Assembly: GCA_905372865.1 (NCBI GenBank)
Contig: CAJPQT010000009.1
Span: 26,683-90,682, forward strand
Reading direction: 5' to 3'
Length of the DNA stretch: 64,000 nucleotides
Source of the DNA: an uncultured Centipeda sp.
GTDB taxonomy: Bacteria > Bacillota > Negativicutes > Selenomonadales > Selenomonadaceae
In this document: positions 45,229 to 54,019 of the stretch, in pieces
Position numbering within the stretch: position 1 is the stretch's first letter
Layout: each line of letters starts with the position of its first letter
Notes under the pieces: generated by a model
Databases searched by the model: none
Told to the model about the DNA's origin: nothing
The model's input: only the letters and a program-made list of their open reading frames with translations
Program-made: the position numbers and the translations under genes

Positions 45229-45257
45229 TTGACAGCACTCTGTGATTGAAATATAAT
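45229..45257 (+). promoter_or_regulatory. Consensus sigma-70 promoter of the amino acid transporter operon
   Basis: TTGACA at 45229-45234, 17 bases, then TATAAT at 45252-45257. A perfect consensus about 60 bases upstream of the permease start and 25 bases beyond the IS end. Confidence 0.88.
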
Positions 45258-45315
45258 ATGGAGAACGGCTTTTTATGCATGATTATCATGGGAATTATCA
45301 ATTCCTGCGGGGAGA

Positions 45316-45987
45316 ATGGATGGACTTATGAATTTTGATATGAATCTCGTCGTCAACTCATTTCCACTGCTGCTCATCGGTGCGGGGGTTACGATCCAGA
45401 TCACGGTGCTCTCGACGGCGATCGGCTTTGTGATCGGTCTGATCGTGGGGGTGGCGCGCATCTCGAATCTGCGCCTGCTGCGTATGCTCGCGGAGGTCTA
45501 TGTGGAGTTCTTCCGCGGGACGCCGCTGCTTGTGCAGATTTTTCTGTTCTACTTTGCCCTGCCCGTCATCACGGGGCAGCGCATCGATCCGTTCATTGCA
45601 GCGATCTCTGCGTGCGGCATCAACTCGGGGGCGTACGTGGCGGAGATCTTCCGCGCGGGCATTCAGTCCATCGACGAGGGGCAGATGGAGGCGGGGCGTT
45701 CGCTCGGTATGACGTGGCTGCAGACGATGCGCTACATCATTGTGCCGCAGGCATTCAAACGCGTGATCCCGCCGCTTGGCAACGAGTTCATCGCCATGCT
45801 CAAGGATTCGTCTCTGGTCTCGGTCATCGGCTTCGAGGAGCTGACGCGGCGCGGACAGCTCATCATCGCCAAGACGTACGGTTCATTTGAGATATGGATG
45901 AGTGTCGCCGTCATCTATCTCGTGATGACATTGACCATCTCGCGCTTTGTCGCGTATCTGGAACGGAGGTGTCGCGTCCATGATTGA
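45316..45987 (+). CDS. Polar amino acid ABC transporter permease (HisM/GlnP family)
   Basis: A 223-residue inner-membrane protein with four or five helices and the EAA coupling loop EAGRSLGMTWLQTMRYIIVPQAFKRVIPPLGNEFIAMLKDSSL. The FFRGTPLLVQIFL segment is typical of the glutamine/arginine/histidine importer family. ATG 45316 lies very close to the GGGGAG site; ATG 45328 is an equally plausible start. It is followed by its ATPase (8-base overlap). The binding protein is not adjacent, though a suitable one is encoded at 54408. Confidence 0.93.
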   Translation: MDGLMNFDMNLVVNSFPLLLIGAGVTIQITVLSTAIGFVIGLIVGVARISNLRLLRMLAEVYVEFFRGTPLLVQIFLFYFALPVITGQRIDPFIAAISACGINSGAYVAEIFRAGIQSIDEGQMEAGRSLGMTWLQTMRYIIVPQAFKRVIPPLGNEFIAMLKDSSLVSVIGFEELTRRGQLIIAKTYGSFEIWMSVAVIYLVMTLTISRFVAYLERRCRVHD

Positions 45988-46699
45988 GATTAAGGGGCTG
46001 CGTAAGGCGTTTGGCGCGGATGAGGTGCTGAAGGGGATCGATCTCTCCATTGATGAAAAAGAGGTTGTCGTTATCATCGGCCCCTCGGGCTCGGGCAAGA
46101 GCACGCTGCTGCGCTGCATGAACCATCTCGAGGAACCGACGGGAGGCGAGGTCGTCGTTGACGGCATCACGCTCTCGAGCGAGGCAAATATCAACAAGGT
46201 GCGCGAAGAGGTCGGCATGGTCTTCCAGCGGTTCAACCTCTTTCCTCATATGACGGTGCTCGAGAATATCATGCTCGCACCGATGAAGGTGAAGCACGTC
46301 GCCCGCGATGCGGCGGAGAAGACGGCGCGTGAACTGCTCATGCGCGTGGGACTTGCGGAAAAGGCGGATGCCTACCCCGATAATCTCTCGGGCGGGCAGC
46401 AGCAGCGTGTAGCAATCGCCCGTGCGCTTGCCATGCATCCGAAGGTCATGCTCTTTGACGAGCCAACCTCGGCACTCGATCCCGAGATGGTCGGTGAGGT
46501 GCTCGATGTCATGCGTGCACTCGCGAACGAGGGGATGACGATGGTCATTGTCACGCATGAGATGGGCTTTGCCCGCGAGGTGGGCGACCGCCTGCTCTTC
46601 GTGGACGAGGGGCGCATCATCGAGTCTGGGGTGCCGCGCGAGGTGTTCGAGCATCCAAAGGAGGAGCGTACGCGCAGCTTCCTGTCGAAGGTGCTCTGA
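45980..46699 (+). CDS. Polar amino acid ABC transporter ATPase (GlnQ/HisP family)
   Basis: A 239-residue ATPase with Walker A GPSGSGKST, a Q-loop in VFQRFNLFPHMTVLEN, signature LSGGQQQRVAIARAL and Walker B VMLFDEPTSALDPEMVGEV. It powers uptake of a polar amino acid with the preceding permease. The ATG at 45980 starts the conserved MIEIKGLRKAFG and lies inside the permease's 3' end. The upstream in-frame start would add nothing conserved. Confidence 0.95.
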   Translation: MIEIKGLRKAFGADEVLKGIDLSIDEKEVVVIIGPSGSGKSTLLRCMNHLEEPTGGEVVVDGITLSSEANINKVREEVGMVFQRFNLFPHMTVLENIMLAPMKVKHVARDAAEKTARELLMRVGLAEKADAYPDNLSGGQQQRVAIARALAMHPKVMLFDEPTSALDPEMVGEVLDVMRALANEGMTMVIVTHEMGFAREVGDRLLFVDEGRIIESGVPREVFEHPKEERTRSFLSKVL

Positions 46700-46702
46700 T
46701 CC

Positions 46703-47581
46703 ATGCGCGGAAATCTGATGTTGCTTGCGGCGTCGTTCTTCTGGGGAACGACGTTCGTTGCTCAGGTCCTCGGGATGGAGGGTCTTGGTCCTTACACCTA
46801 TGCGGCATTCCGCTTTGCTCTTGGAACGCTGTTTATGGGGGCGCTCTGGTTCGCTTATCGCGGCAAGCGCGCGGACGAGCGGCGCGCGGGGACATTTCGC
46901 TCGGGATTTCTCCCGGGGATTCCCGTCGGAGTTGCGATGTTCATCGGCGTGACGCTCCAACAGGTCGCACTCCTCTATACGACGGCGGGTAAGACGGCGT
47001 TCATCACGACGCTGTATATCGTGCTCGTACCGCTCGCTGCGGTTCTGCTCGGTCAGCGCGTCCGCGTGGCGCAGTGGGGAGGCGCACTGCTTGCGTTCAT
47101 CGGTGTTTACTTCCTCTCCGCCTATGGGGAGCTGACGATCAATACGGGCGATTTGCTCGTCTTCATCTGCTCCTTCTTCTGGATGGCGCAGATTCTCCTC
47201 ATTGACCGCTATGCAAGCACCGTGGATGCCATCGAGCTCTGTCTCATGGAGATGATCGTCTGCACGTTCGGCAACGCGGCGCTCGCCGCCGTCTATGAAA
47301 CGTTCCTGTGGAGCGATGTCGTCCGTGCGGCGATTCCGATTCTCTACGCAGGGATTCTCTCCTGCGGCGTCGCCTACACCTGTCAGATTCTCGGGCAGGC
47401 ATATGTAGAGCCGACGCAGGCGTCGATTCTCCTGTCGACGGAGGCGGTTTTTGCTGCTGTGTCGGGGTGGATTATCCTCGGGGAGACGATGAGCGGCGTT
47501 CAGATGATGGGCTGCGCACTCCTCCTCGGCGGCGCGCTTATGGCACAGGTGCGTGGGACAGGGAAATCGCGGAACAACTGA
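46703..47581 (+). CDS. DMT-superfamily (EamA) transporter
   Basis: A 292-residue inner-membrane protein with ten predicted helices in two EamA repeats. The first begins LLAASFFWGTTFVAQVLG. The second contains LLVFICSFFWMAQILLIDRYA and ends with EPTQASILLSTEAVFAAVSGWIILGETMSGVQMMGCALLLGGAL. EamA proteins usually export metabolites or amino acids. It is three bases after the ATPase stop, so it probably shares the amino acid transport transcript. The substrate is unknown. Confidence 0.92.
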   Translation: MRGNLMLLAASFFWGTTFVAQVLGMEGLGPYTYAAFRFALGTLFMGALWFAYRGKRADERRAGTFRSGFLPGIPVGVAMFIGVTLQQVALLYTTAGKTAFITTLYIVLVPLAAVLLGQRVRVAQWGGALLAFIGVYFLSAYGELTINTGDLLVFICSFFWMAQILLIDRYASTVDAIELCLMEMIVCTFGNAALAAVYETFLWSDVVRAAIPILYAGILSCGVAYTCQILGQAYVEPTQASILLSTEAVFAAVSGWIILGETMSGVQMMGCALLLGGALMAQVRGTGKSRNN

Positions 47582-47605
47582 TGGAATTGGTACTTCGATA
47601 GGGGT

Positions 47606-48592
47606 ATGTATATGCCGGCAGCTGAAATTATCAAACCCAAAATCACAATCAAGGTGGTCGGCGTGGGCGGCGGCGGCAACAATATCGTGCGCTGTGTGCG
47701 CGAAAAATACGATCTCGATATAACGCTCGTCGGGATCAACTCCGACCTGCGCCAGTTGAATACACTGCATAAGCAGGGGGTTGCAGTTCTGCCCGTCGGC
47801 GAAAAACTGACGAACGGGCGCGGCACGGGCGGACGGGTCGAGATCGCCGAGCAGGCGGCGCGTGAGGAGGAGAGGGCAATCCGCGCAATGCTCGCGGGCT
47901 CCGACCTCGTTATTATCGCCGCCACGATGGGCGGAGGATTCGGTACGGGGGCAGCACCGGTTGTTGCCGAGATTGTACAGGATATGGGCATTCTCTCCAT
48001 CGGTGTGGTGACGACCCCGTTCCACTTTGAGATGCCGCGCAAGATGCAGACAGCACAGGCAGGCATTGCGCGGATGCAGGGTCATACGGACGCATTTATC
48101 ACGATCCGCAACGACAACCTGCTCAAGATCGCACCGGGGCGTACGATGTCCTTTGTCGACGCTTTTGCCCTCGCGGATGAGGTCCTGCGGCAGACGGTGG
48201 GCTGCGTGGCGGAGCTGATCCTCACGACGGGGGTCATCAATGTCGATTTCTCCGACGTGACGACGATCTTTCGCCAGAGTGCCGCGAGCGATGCCCTGCT
48301 CGCCATCGGCGAGGACGAGACGCCGCAGAAGGCGGTGCGCAAGGCGATCGAGAGCCCGCTCATCGACCGCGGTGTTGATGGAGCACGCGGCATTGTGCTG
48401 AACCTCACGGGAGGTCCTGCGATGAGCCTGCGCGATGTGGACGAGGCAGTGCACTATATCCACAAGAGTGCCCACCCCGAGGTCAACGTGATCGTGGGGC
48501 TTGTCGTTCAGGAGGAGATGGCGGGCAGAGTGCAGGCAACGCTGATTGCAACGGATTTTGACGATGCATATATTCCTGCGCCGCAGGGCTGA
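47606..48592 (+). CDS. FtsZ paralogue lacking the C-terminal tail
   Basis: A 328-residue tubulin/FtsZ-family GTPase. It has the N-terminal nucleotide loop (VVGVGGGGNNIVRCV), the tubulin signature as MGGGFGTGAAPVVAEI near residue 112 (normally GGGTGTGAAP), and the T7 loop NVDFSDVTTIF that completes the partner's GTPase site. It stops just after the globular domain (VQATLIATDFDDAY plus seven residues), so there is no linker or FtsA/ZipA-binding peptide. It is not in a division cluster; the neighbours are transporter, HD and glnS genes. It is likely a second, specialised FtsZ; whether it polymerises cannot be told from sequence. Confidence 0.85.
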   Translation: MYMPAAEIIKPKITIKVVGVGGGGNNIVRCVREKYDLDITLVGINSDLRQLNTLHKQGVAVLPVGEKLTNGRGTGGRVEIAEQAAREEERAIRAMLAGSDLVIIAATMGGGFGTGAAPVVAEIVQDMGILSIGVVTTPFHFEMPRKMQTAQAGIARMQGHTDAFITIRNDNLLKIAPGRTMSFVDAFALADEVLRQTVGCVAELILTTGVINVDFSDVTTIFRQSAASDALLAIGEDETPQKAVRKAIESPLIDRGVDGARGIVLNLTGGPAMSLRDVDEAVHYIHKSAHPEVNVIVGLVVQEEMAGRVQATLIATDFDDAYIPAPQG

Positions 48593-48624
48593 TCGACACG
48601 ACGTATGTGAAAGGAGGAACGCAA

Positions 48625-49413
48625 ATGGAAGAACTCCTGCATGAAATGCATATATGGATGAACGGCTATATGCGTTCCTTTCGCACGGACGATCCCGATG
48701 TCATGCTGGGGATTCGCCTCAAGGAGATTCACACGGGCTACGTCACGACGAATGCGCGTGCACTTGCAAAGCATCTCGGATGCAACGCCCATGACACGGC
48801 ACTCGCCGAGATCATCGGCCTCTTTCACGATGTGGGGCGGTTCCGACAGTATGCCCTCTATCAGACGTTCAACGATGCGGCGTCGGAGGATCATGCGGAG
48901 CTTGGGCTGAAGGTGCTCGCGGAGGAAGTAGATTTCCTGGAGCGGCTCTCACCGGCAGATGCGGACATAGTGCGCTTTGCAATCAAATACCACAACAAGA
49001 AGGAAATTGCGGCGACGGACGATGAGCGAAAGCTGTTTTTCGCCAAGCTCATTCGCGACGCGGATAAGCTCGACATCTATCGTGTCCTCCTGCCGTTCCT
49101 TGCGCCCGACGGGGCGGAGAAAGCACCGAACTTCGTGCCGTCGGATGCGGCGCAGGAGGTCAGCTCCGACTTCGTGGCGGACTTCGCGGCGGGACGGCAG
49201 GCGGACTACTATCGCCTGCGCACGCATGGCGACCGCAAGATTGTGCGCCTCATGTGGATCTATGACATCAACTTCATGTGGACACTGCGGCGCATTGTGG
49301 AACGCGGCTATGTGGACGCCTTTATTGAGAGCCTTCCGGCGCAGGAGGGGATTGCCGAGGGCGTCGCACGTCTGCGCGCCTATATCGAACGGCTTTGCGC
49401 ACAGAACGATTGA
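48625..49413 (+). CDS. HD-domain phosphohydrolase
   Basis: A 262-residue protein with the metal-binding HD pattern: HLGCNAHD, GLFHDVGRFRQ (the HD dyad), EDHAELG, then KYHNKKEI, and LIRDADKLDIYRVL with a conserved Asp. It probably hydrolyses a phosphoester such as a nucleotide. The ATG at 48625 follows AAAGGAGG at good spacing. It lies in the run from the permease to glnS, 32 bases after the FtsZ paralogue. The substrate is unknown. Confidence 0.85.
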   Translation: MEELLHEMHIWMNGYMRSFRTDDPDVMLGIRLKEIHTGYVTTNARALAKHLGCNAHDTALAEIIGLFHDVGRFRQYALYQTFNDAASEDHAELGLKVLAEEVDFLERLSPADADIVRFAIKYHNKKEIAATDDERKLFFAKLIRDADKLDIYRVLLPFLAPDGAEKAPNFVPSDAAQEVSSDFVADFAAGRQADYYRLRTHGDRKIVRLMWIYDINFMWTLRRIVERGYVDAFIESLPAQEGIAEGVARLRAYIERLCAQND

Positions 49414-49443
49414 TTGAACGTATACGGATCGAGGAGTAGGGAC

Positions 49444-51111
49444 ATGGCGGACGTAAAGACATCGAATTTTATCCGAAATATCATCGACGAGGATCTGCGT
49501 GCAGGACGGCACGCGGCGGGCATCCACACGCGCTTCCCGCCCGAGCCGAACGGCTACCTGCACGTCGGGCATGCAAAGTCTATCTGTCTCAACTTCGGCG
49601 TTGCCGAGGACTACAATGGTCTCTGCAATCTGCGCTTTGACGACACGAACCCGACGAAGGAGGATGTCGAGTATGTGGACTCCATTCAGGAGGATATTCG
49701 CTGGCTCGGCTTCTCGTGGGGGGATCGTCGCTTCTACGCGTCCGACTATTTTGAGCAGATGTATGAATATGCAGTCACACTGATAAAAAAGGGGCTCGCC
49801 TATGTGGACGACCTCTCGGCGGATGAGATCCGCGCCCATCGCGGAACGCTGACCGAGGCAGGTGTGGAAAGTCCGTACCGTAATCGCTCCGTGGAGGAGA
49901 ATCTCGACCTCTTCACGCGTATGCGTGCGGGTGAGTTCCCCGATGGTGCGCGCGTCCTGCGTGCAAAGATCGACATGGCATCGCCGAACCTCGTCATGCG
50001 TGATACGGTGATCTATCGCATCGCCCATGTGCCGCATCATCGGACGGGGGATGCGTGGTGCATCTATCCGATGTACGACTTCGCGCATCCGATCTCGGAT
50101 GCGATCGAGGGCATCACGCACTCACTGTGCACGCTTGAGTTCGAGGAGCACCGCCCGTTCTATGACTGGCTGCTTGATGCGCTCGGCTTCCCAGCAGGGG
50201 AACGCCCGCGGCAGATCGAGTTCGCACGTCTCAACCTCTCGGGTGCGATCACGAGCAAGCGCAAGCTGCGTCAGCTCGTCGAGGAAGGGCATGTGCGCGG
50301 CTGGGACGATCCGCGTATGCCGACCATCTCGGGCATGCGCCGCCGCGGCTATCCGCCTGCGGCAGTGCGTGCGTTCTGCGAGGAGATCGGCGTTGCCAAG
50401 AGCAACAGCACGGTGGACAGCGCCATGCTCGAGCACAGCGTGCGCGACGAGCTGAACCGCAATGCGCCGCGCGTCATGGCGGTGCTGCGCCCGCTGAAGC
50501 TTGTCCTCACGAACTATCCCGAGGACGAGACAGAATATCTGCTTGCCGAAAACAGCCCCACGCATGGCGGACAGCGTTATGTGCCGTTTGCGCGCGAGCT
50601 CTACATCGACCGCGAGGACTTTATGGAGGACGCACCGAAGAAGTTCTTCCGTCTGAAGCCGGGCGGTGAGGTGCGTCTCAAGCATGCCTATATCATCAAA
50701 TGTGAGGAAGTCATAAAGGATGCTGCGGGAGAGATCACGGAGCTGCGCTGTACGTATGACCCCGAGACGCGGAGCGGCGGTACTGCGGCAAACCGCAAGG
50801 TGAAGGGGACGATCCAGTGGGTCGCGGCAGAGCATGCGCTCACGGCAGAGGTCAGGCTCTACGAGAGCCTCCTGCGGGACACACCCGAGGGCGAGGAGGA
50901 GCCGGAGCATTTCACTGACGCACTGAATCCGCACTCACTTGAAGTGCTGACAGGCGCAAAGATCGAGCCGAGTGTTCGGCTCACGGCGGCGGGATCGCAC
51001 TATCAGTTCCTGCGTGTTGGTTACTTCGTCGTTGACCCGGATACGACACCGGATCATATTGTGTTCAATCGTGTGGTCGGACTGAAGGACTCGTGGAGCA
51101 AGGTGAAGTAG
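49444..51111 (+). CDS. glnS: Glutaminyl-tRNA synthetase
   Basis: A 555-residue class I synthetase, the size of E. coli GlnRS. It shows FPPEPNGYLHVGHAKSICLNFG (HIGH region), FDDTNPTKE, GITHSLCTLEFEEHRPFYDW, and a KMSKS variant in LSGAITSKRKL, then the C-terminal anticodon-binding beta barrels. It charges tRNA-Gln directly. Most Firmicutes instead use GluRS with GatCAB, so its presence is a lineage feature probably gained by transfer. The ATG at 49444 follows GAGGAGTAGGG. Confidence 0.95.
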   Translation: MADVKTSNFIRNIIDEDLRAGRHAAGIHTRFPPEPNGYLHVGHAKSICLNFGVAEDYNGLCNLRFDDTNPTKEDVEYVDSIQEDIRWLGFSWGDRRFYASDYFEQMYEYAVTLIKKGLAYVDDLSADEIRAHRGTLTEAGVESPYRNRSVEENLDLFTRMRAGEFPDGARVLRAKIDMASPNLVMRDTVIYRIAHVPHHRTGDAWCIYPMYDFAHPISDAIEGITHSLCTLEFEEHRPFYDWLLDALGFPAGERPRQIEFARLNLSGAITSKRKLRQLVEEGHVRGWDDPRMPTISGMRRRGYPPAAVRAFCEEIGVAKSNSTVDSAMLEHSVRDELNRNAPRVMAVLRPLKLVLTNYPEDETEYLLAENSPTHGGQRYVPFARELYIDREDFMEDAPKKFFRLKPGGEVRLKHAYIIKCEEVIKDAAGEITELRCTYDPETRSGGTAANRKVKGTIQWVAAEHALTAEVRLYESLLRDTPEGEEEPEHFTDALNPHSLEVLTGAKIEPSVRLTAAGSHYQFLRVGYFVVDPDTTPDHIVFNRVVGLKDSWSKVK

Positions 51112-51163
51112 TCCGCACCGATCATGCGTGCGTGCTGTCTCGCACAGCATAAGGAGGATTGCC

Positions 51164-51457
51164 GTGGCAAAGATACCGAAGAACCGATCAGACAAAGACA
51201 TGATGCAGGGCTTTGAGGAGGAGACTCTCGCAGAAGTCCTGTTGCGGAAGGAACGGCAGGCGGAGGAACGTGCGCGTGCAAGCGCAGTGCAGGAGCCTCC
51301 TGCCGACCTTGCCCGTGCGGGGCTCTCCTCCGCGCAGGCAGACGAGCTTGGCCGGGCGCTCTTGGAGCTGAAACTCACGCTGGCACAGGAAGGCGTTCAG
51401 CACTATCAGCTCAAAATCCAGCGCAAGGATCGTCAGGTAATTATCACGGCGACGTGA
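51164..51457 (+). CDS. Small protein of unknown function
   Basis: A 97-residue, highly charged protein I do not recognise. The GTG at 51164 is preceded by AAGGAGG. The N-terminal half is rich in Lys, Arg and Glu and could form a helix (EEETLAEVLLRKERQAEERARA). The C-terminal half ends in YQLKIQRKDRQVIITAT, which looks like a short beta hairpin. No signal peptide or membrane segment. It sits between glnS and the ion permease in the same orientation with short gaps, so it is probably a real member of the operon. Confidence 0.75.
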   Translation: MAKIPKNRSDKDMMQGFEEETLAEVLLRKERQAEERARASAVQEPPADLARAGLSSAQADELGRALLELKLTLAQEGVQHYQLKIQRKDRQVIITAT

Positions 51458-51489
51458 TGCGTTTCTCGTAACGAGAAGAAGGATGTGTA

Positions 51490-52776
51490 ATGATGGAAAA
51501 TGCAACGATTGTGGCGATTGTCATCTTCGTCATCGCTTATGCGCTCATCATCTCCGAGAAGGTGCACCGCACCATTGTCGGACTGTTCGGCGCAATGCTT
51601 ATGATACTCTGTGGAATCATCGAGCAGGAAACCGCTGTCCACCATATCGACTTCAATACACTGGGGCTCCTCATGGGCATGATGATCATTGTGAACATCA
51701 CGAGTGAGACGGGGCTGTTCAACTTCCTCGCAATATGGGCAGCGCAGAAGGTAAAGGCACAGCCAATCGCGCTCCTCGTCGTGCTTTCGACCATCACAAT
51801 GGTCTGCTCGGCACTCCTCGACAACGTCACAACGGTTCTGCTGACCGTGCCCATCACATTCAGCATTACCTCGCAGCTTAAAGTTGATGTTATGCCGTAT
51901 CTCATTTCACAGATTCTGGCCTCCAACATCGGCGGTACGGCGACACTGATCGGTGACCCGCCGAACATCATGATCGGCAGTGCTGTCGGCCTTGACTTCA
52001 TGGCGTTCGTGGAGAATCTGACACTCATCTCAATCATTATCTTTATCTTGGTACAATTCATTCTGATCGCGCTCTACCACAAGGGACTGCACACGCAGTC
52101 GGAGCTGCAGGACAAGATCATGCGTCTGCCTGCAGGGGCACAGATCACGGACCACAGCCTCCTGAAGAAATGCCTTGCGGTCATCTTTCTCACGATCACA
52201 CTCTTTGTTCTGCACGGCAGTCTCGGCCTCGAGTCCGCGACGGTTGCACTCTCGGGTGCGGGCTTATTGCTCCTCCTTACGGCAACCCGTGATGAGGAGA
52301 CCATTGTCAAGGTCCTCTCGAAAATCGAGTGGCCTGCGATCTTCTTCTTCGGCGGACTCTTTATCCTCGTCGGTGCACTCGTAGAGACGGGCGTGATCCG
52401 CATGCTCGCCGCCGAGGCGATCAAGGCAACGGGCGGCGATGTCGAGGCGACGGCGATCCTCATCCTCTGGATGAGCGCATTCGCATCGGCATTCATCGAC
52501 AACATCCCGTTTGTGGCAACGCTGATCCCGCTGATTCAGGACATGGGACAGATGGGGCTCACGAACCTCGATCCGATGTGGTGGTCGCTCGCGCTTGGCG
52601 CGTGCCTTGGCGGCAACGGAACGCTCATCGGTGCGAGTGCAAACGTCGTCGTTGCGTCTATGTCGGCGCAGCGCGGACGTCCGATCTCCTTCATCGGCTT
52701 CATGAAGATTGCGCTGCCGATCATGACGTTCACCATCATTATCTCGAATATCTACATCTGCATTCGCTATCTCTGA
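51490..52776 (+). CDS. ArsB/NhaD-superfamily ion permease (SLC13-like)
   Basis: A 428-residue inner-membrane protein with about eleven helices. The two inverted-repeat signatures are SNIGGTATLIGDPPNIMIGSAVGLDF in the first half and CLGGNGTLIGASANVVVASMSAQRG in the second, as in NhaD antiporters, ArsB and SLC13 carboxylate carriers. The helix ALLDNVTTVLLTVPITF is also typical. The ion or substrate cannot be fixed. It ends the transcription unit that began at 45229, as a terminator follows. Confidence 0.9.
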   Translation: MMENATIVAIVIFVIAYALIISEKVHRTIVGLFGAMLMILCGIIEQETAVHHIDFNTLGLLMGMMIIVNITSETGLFNFLAIWAAQKVKAQPIALLVVLSTITMVCSALLDNVTTVLLTVPITFSITSQLKVDVMPYLISQILASNIGGTATLIGDPPNIMIGSAVGLDFMAFVENLTLISIIIFILVQFILIALYHKGLHTQSELQDKIMRLPAGAQITDHSLLKKCLAVIFLTITLFVLHGSLGLESATVALSGAGLLLLLTATRDEETIVKVLSKIEWPAIFFFGGLFILVGALVETGVIRMLAAEAIKATGGDVEATAILILWMSAFASAFIDNIPFVATLIPLIQDMGQMGLTNLDPMWWSLALGACLGGNGTLIGASANVVVASMSAQRGRPISFIGFMKIALPIMTFTIIISNIYICIRYL

Positions 52777-52791
52777 GCGGTGTGATATTGG

Positions 52792-52828
52792 AATCCCCGA
52801 CTGCTTTGGCGGTCGGGGATTTATCTTT
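52792..52828 (+). terminator. Rho-independent terminator
   Basis: AATCCCCGAC / GTCGGGGATT, ten-base-pair stem with a ten-base loop, followed by TATCTTT. It lies 15 bases after the permease stop. Confidence 0.88.
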
Positions 52829-52865
52829 GCGGTTGCGTGTGCTATGCTATGATAAAAAAGGGGGG

Positions 52866-53798
52866 ATGGCGATGATACTGCACACGGGGATGCGCACGGA
52901 CATCCCTGCGTTCTATGCGCCGTGGTTCGTGAATCGTCTGCGTGCCGGCGAGGTCTGTGTACGCAATCCCTACGATGAGCAGCAGGTCACGCGCTACCGC
53001 CTCGACCCGTGCGTTGTCGATCTCATTGCATTCTGTACGAAGAACCCCGAGCCTCTGCTGTCCTATATGGAGCCCCTCACGCCATTCGGGCAGTTCTGGT
53101 ACGTCACCATCACACCCTACGGCAGGGAGATCGAGCCGCATGTACCGCCGTGGCAGGAAGTCGTGCACTCCTTTCATCGGCTTTCTGCGATCGTTGGAAC
53201 GCGGGCGGTCGGATGGCGCTACGATCCCATCATTCTCGATGAACGACATACGATTGACTGGCATCGGCGGCAATTCGCTCAGATGGCGGAGATGCTTGCG
53301 GGGGCGACGCAGATGGTTGTCATCAGCTTCCTCATGCGCTACGCCAAGACGCGGCGGAACTTCCCCGAGGGGCGCGATGTTACGCACGCAGAGCGGCTGG
53401 AACTCGGCGCGTATATCGTGGAGACGGCGAAAATGTACGGCATGACCGTCTACCCATGCGGCGGCGGGGATGAACTTGCCGCATGCGGAGCGGACACGGG
53501 CGGCTGCATGACGCCGCGCATCTATGAACGTGCACTCGGGCGACGAATTCGATTTCCAAAGTATCAGCGGCAGCGCAAGGAATGCGACTGCTATCTCGGT
53601 GCGGACATCGGCGCGTACGACAGCTGCCCGCATCTCTGTCGCTACTGCTACGCAAATACACATTTCGTACGGGTACAGAAGAACCGATGTAACCATGATC
53701 CGCTGTCTCCCTTTCTCATTGGACATGCGAAGGAGGGTGACCGTGTGCACAATGCCGTGCAGGAGAGCTGGCTGGATGTGCAGGAGAGCCTGTTTTGA
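52866..53798 (+). CDS. DUF1848-family protein with C-terminal Fe-S-type cysteine motif
   Basis: A 310-residue protein resembling the DUF1848 family: TGMRTDIPAFYAPWFVNRLRAGEVCVRNPYD at the N-terminus, FWYVTITPYG, and VGWRYDPIILDERHTIDWH. The C-terminal CDCYLGADIGAYDSCPHLCRYCYAN holds a CxxxCxxC resembling a radical SAM cluster motif but placed at the end. The function is unknown to me. ATG 52866 follows GGGGG; ATG 52872 is possible. It lies between a terminator and the next promoter, so it is monocistronic. Confidence 0.82.
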   Translation: MAMILHTGMRTDIPAFYAPWFVNRLRAGEVCVRNPYDEQQVTRYRLDPCVVDLIAFCTKNPEPLLSYMEPLTPFGQFWYVTITPYGREIEPHVPPWQEVVHSFHRLSAIVGTRAVGWRYDPIILDERHTIDWHRRQFAQMAEMLAGATQMVVISFLMRYAKTRRNFPEGRDVTHAERLELGAYIVETAKMYGMTVYPCGGGDELAACGADTGGCMTPRIYERALGRRIRFPKYQRQRKECDCYLGADIGAYDSCPHLCRYCYANTHFVRVQKNRCNHDPLSPFLIGHAKEGDRVHNAVQESWLDVQESLF

Positions 53799-53825
53799 CC
53801 AATATTATGAAGCATAGAAAAAATG

Positions 53826-53854
53826 CTTGCACTTTATGAAAAACATCTGTATAA
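53826..53854 (+). promoter_or_regulatory. Promoter of the zinc-ribbon gene
   Basis: TTGCAC at 53826-53831, 17 bases, then TATAAT at 53849-53854. It leaves an unusually long leader of about 160 bases before the ATG at 54020. Confidence 0.78.
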
Positions 53855-53891
53855 TACAGAGCGTTGAAATCCGTTCCTCAAGACCTGATAG

Positions 53892-53931
53892 TCGTTCAAT
53901 GAACGAGTGAAGCATTGTTTATGTAAACAAT
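53892..53931 (+). other. Two palindromes in the zinc-ribbon leader
   Basis: TCGTTCA-A-TGAACGA at 53892-53906 and ATTGTTTA-TG-TAAACAAT at 53914-53931. They could be operator sites or RNA hairpins controlling the downstream gene; no family is recognised. Confidence 0.45.
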
Positions 53932-54019
53932 TTTTACCCGTACCATAATCTCAGTGAACGCTTTCCCAGTTCGGCGAATGGAGAGACTAACTATTTTTTT
54001 CAAGGGAGATTGTGGAAGA

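Noticed and set aside
45911..48475. Long open frame (854 codons) on the minus strand opposite the ABC ATPase, EamA and FtsZ-like genes
   Set aside because: Composition is that of an antisense shadow; the plus-strand genes have clear motifs and spacing.
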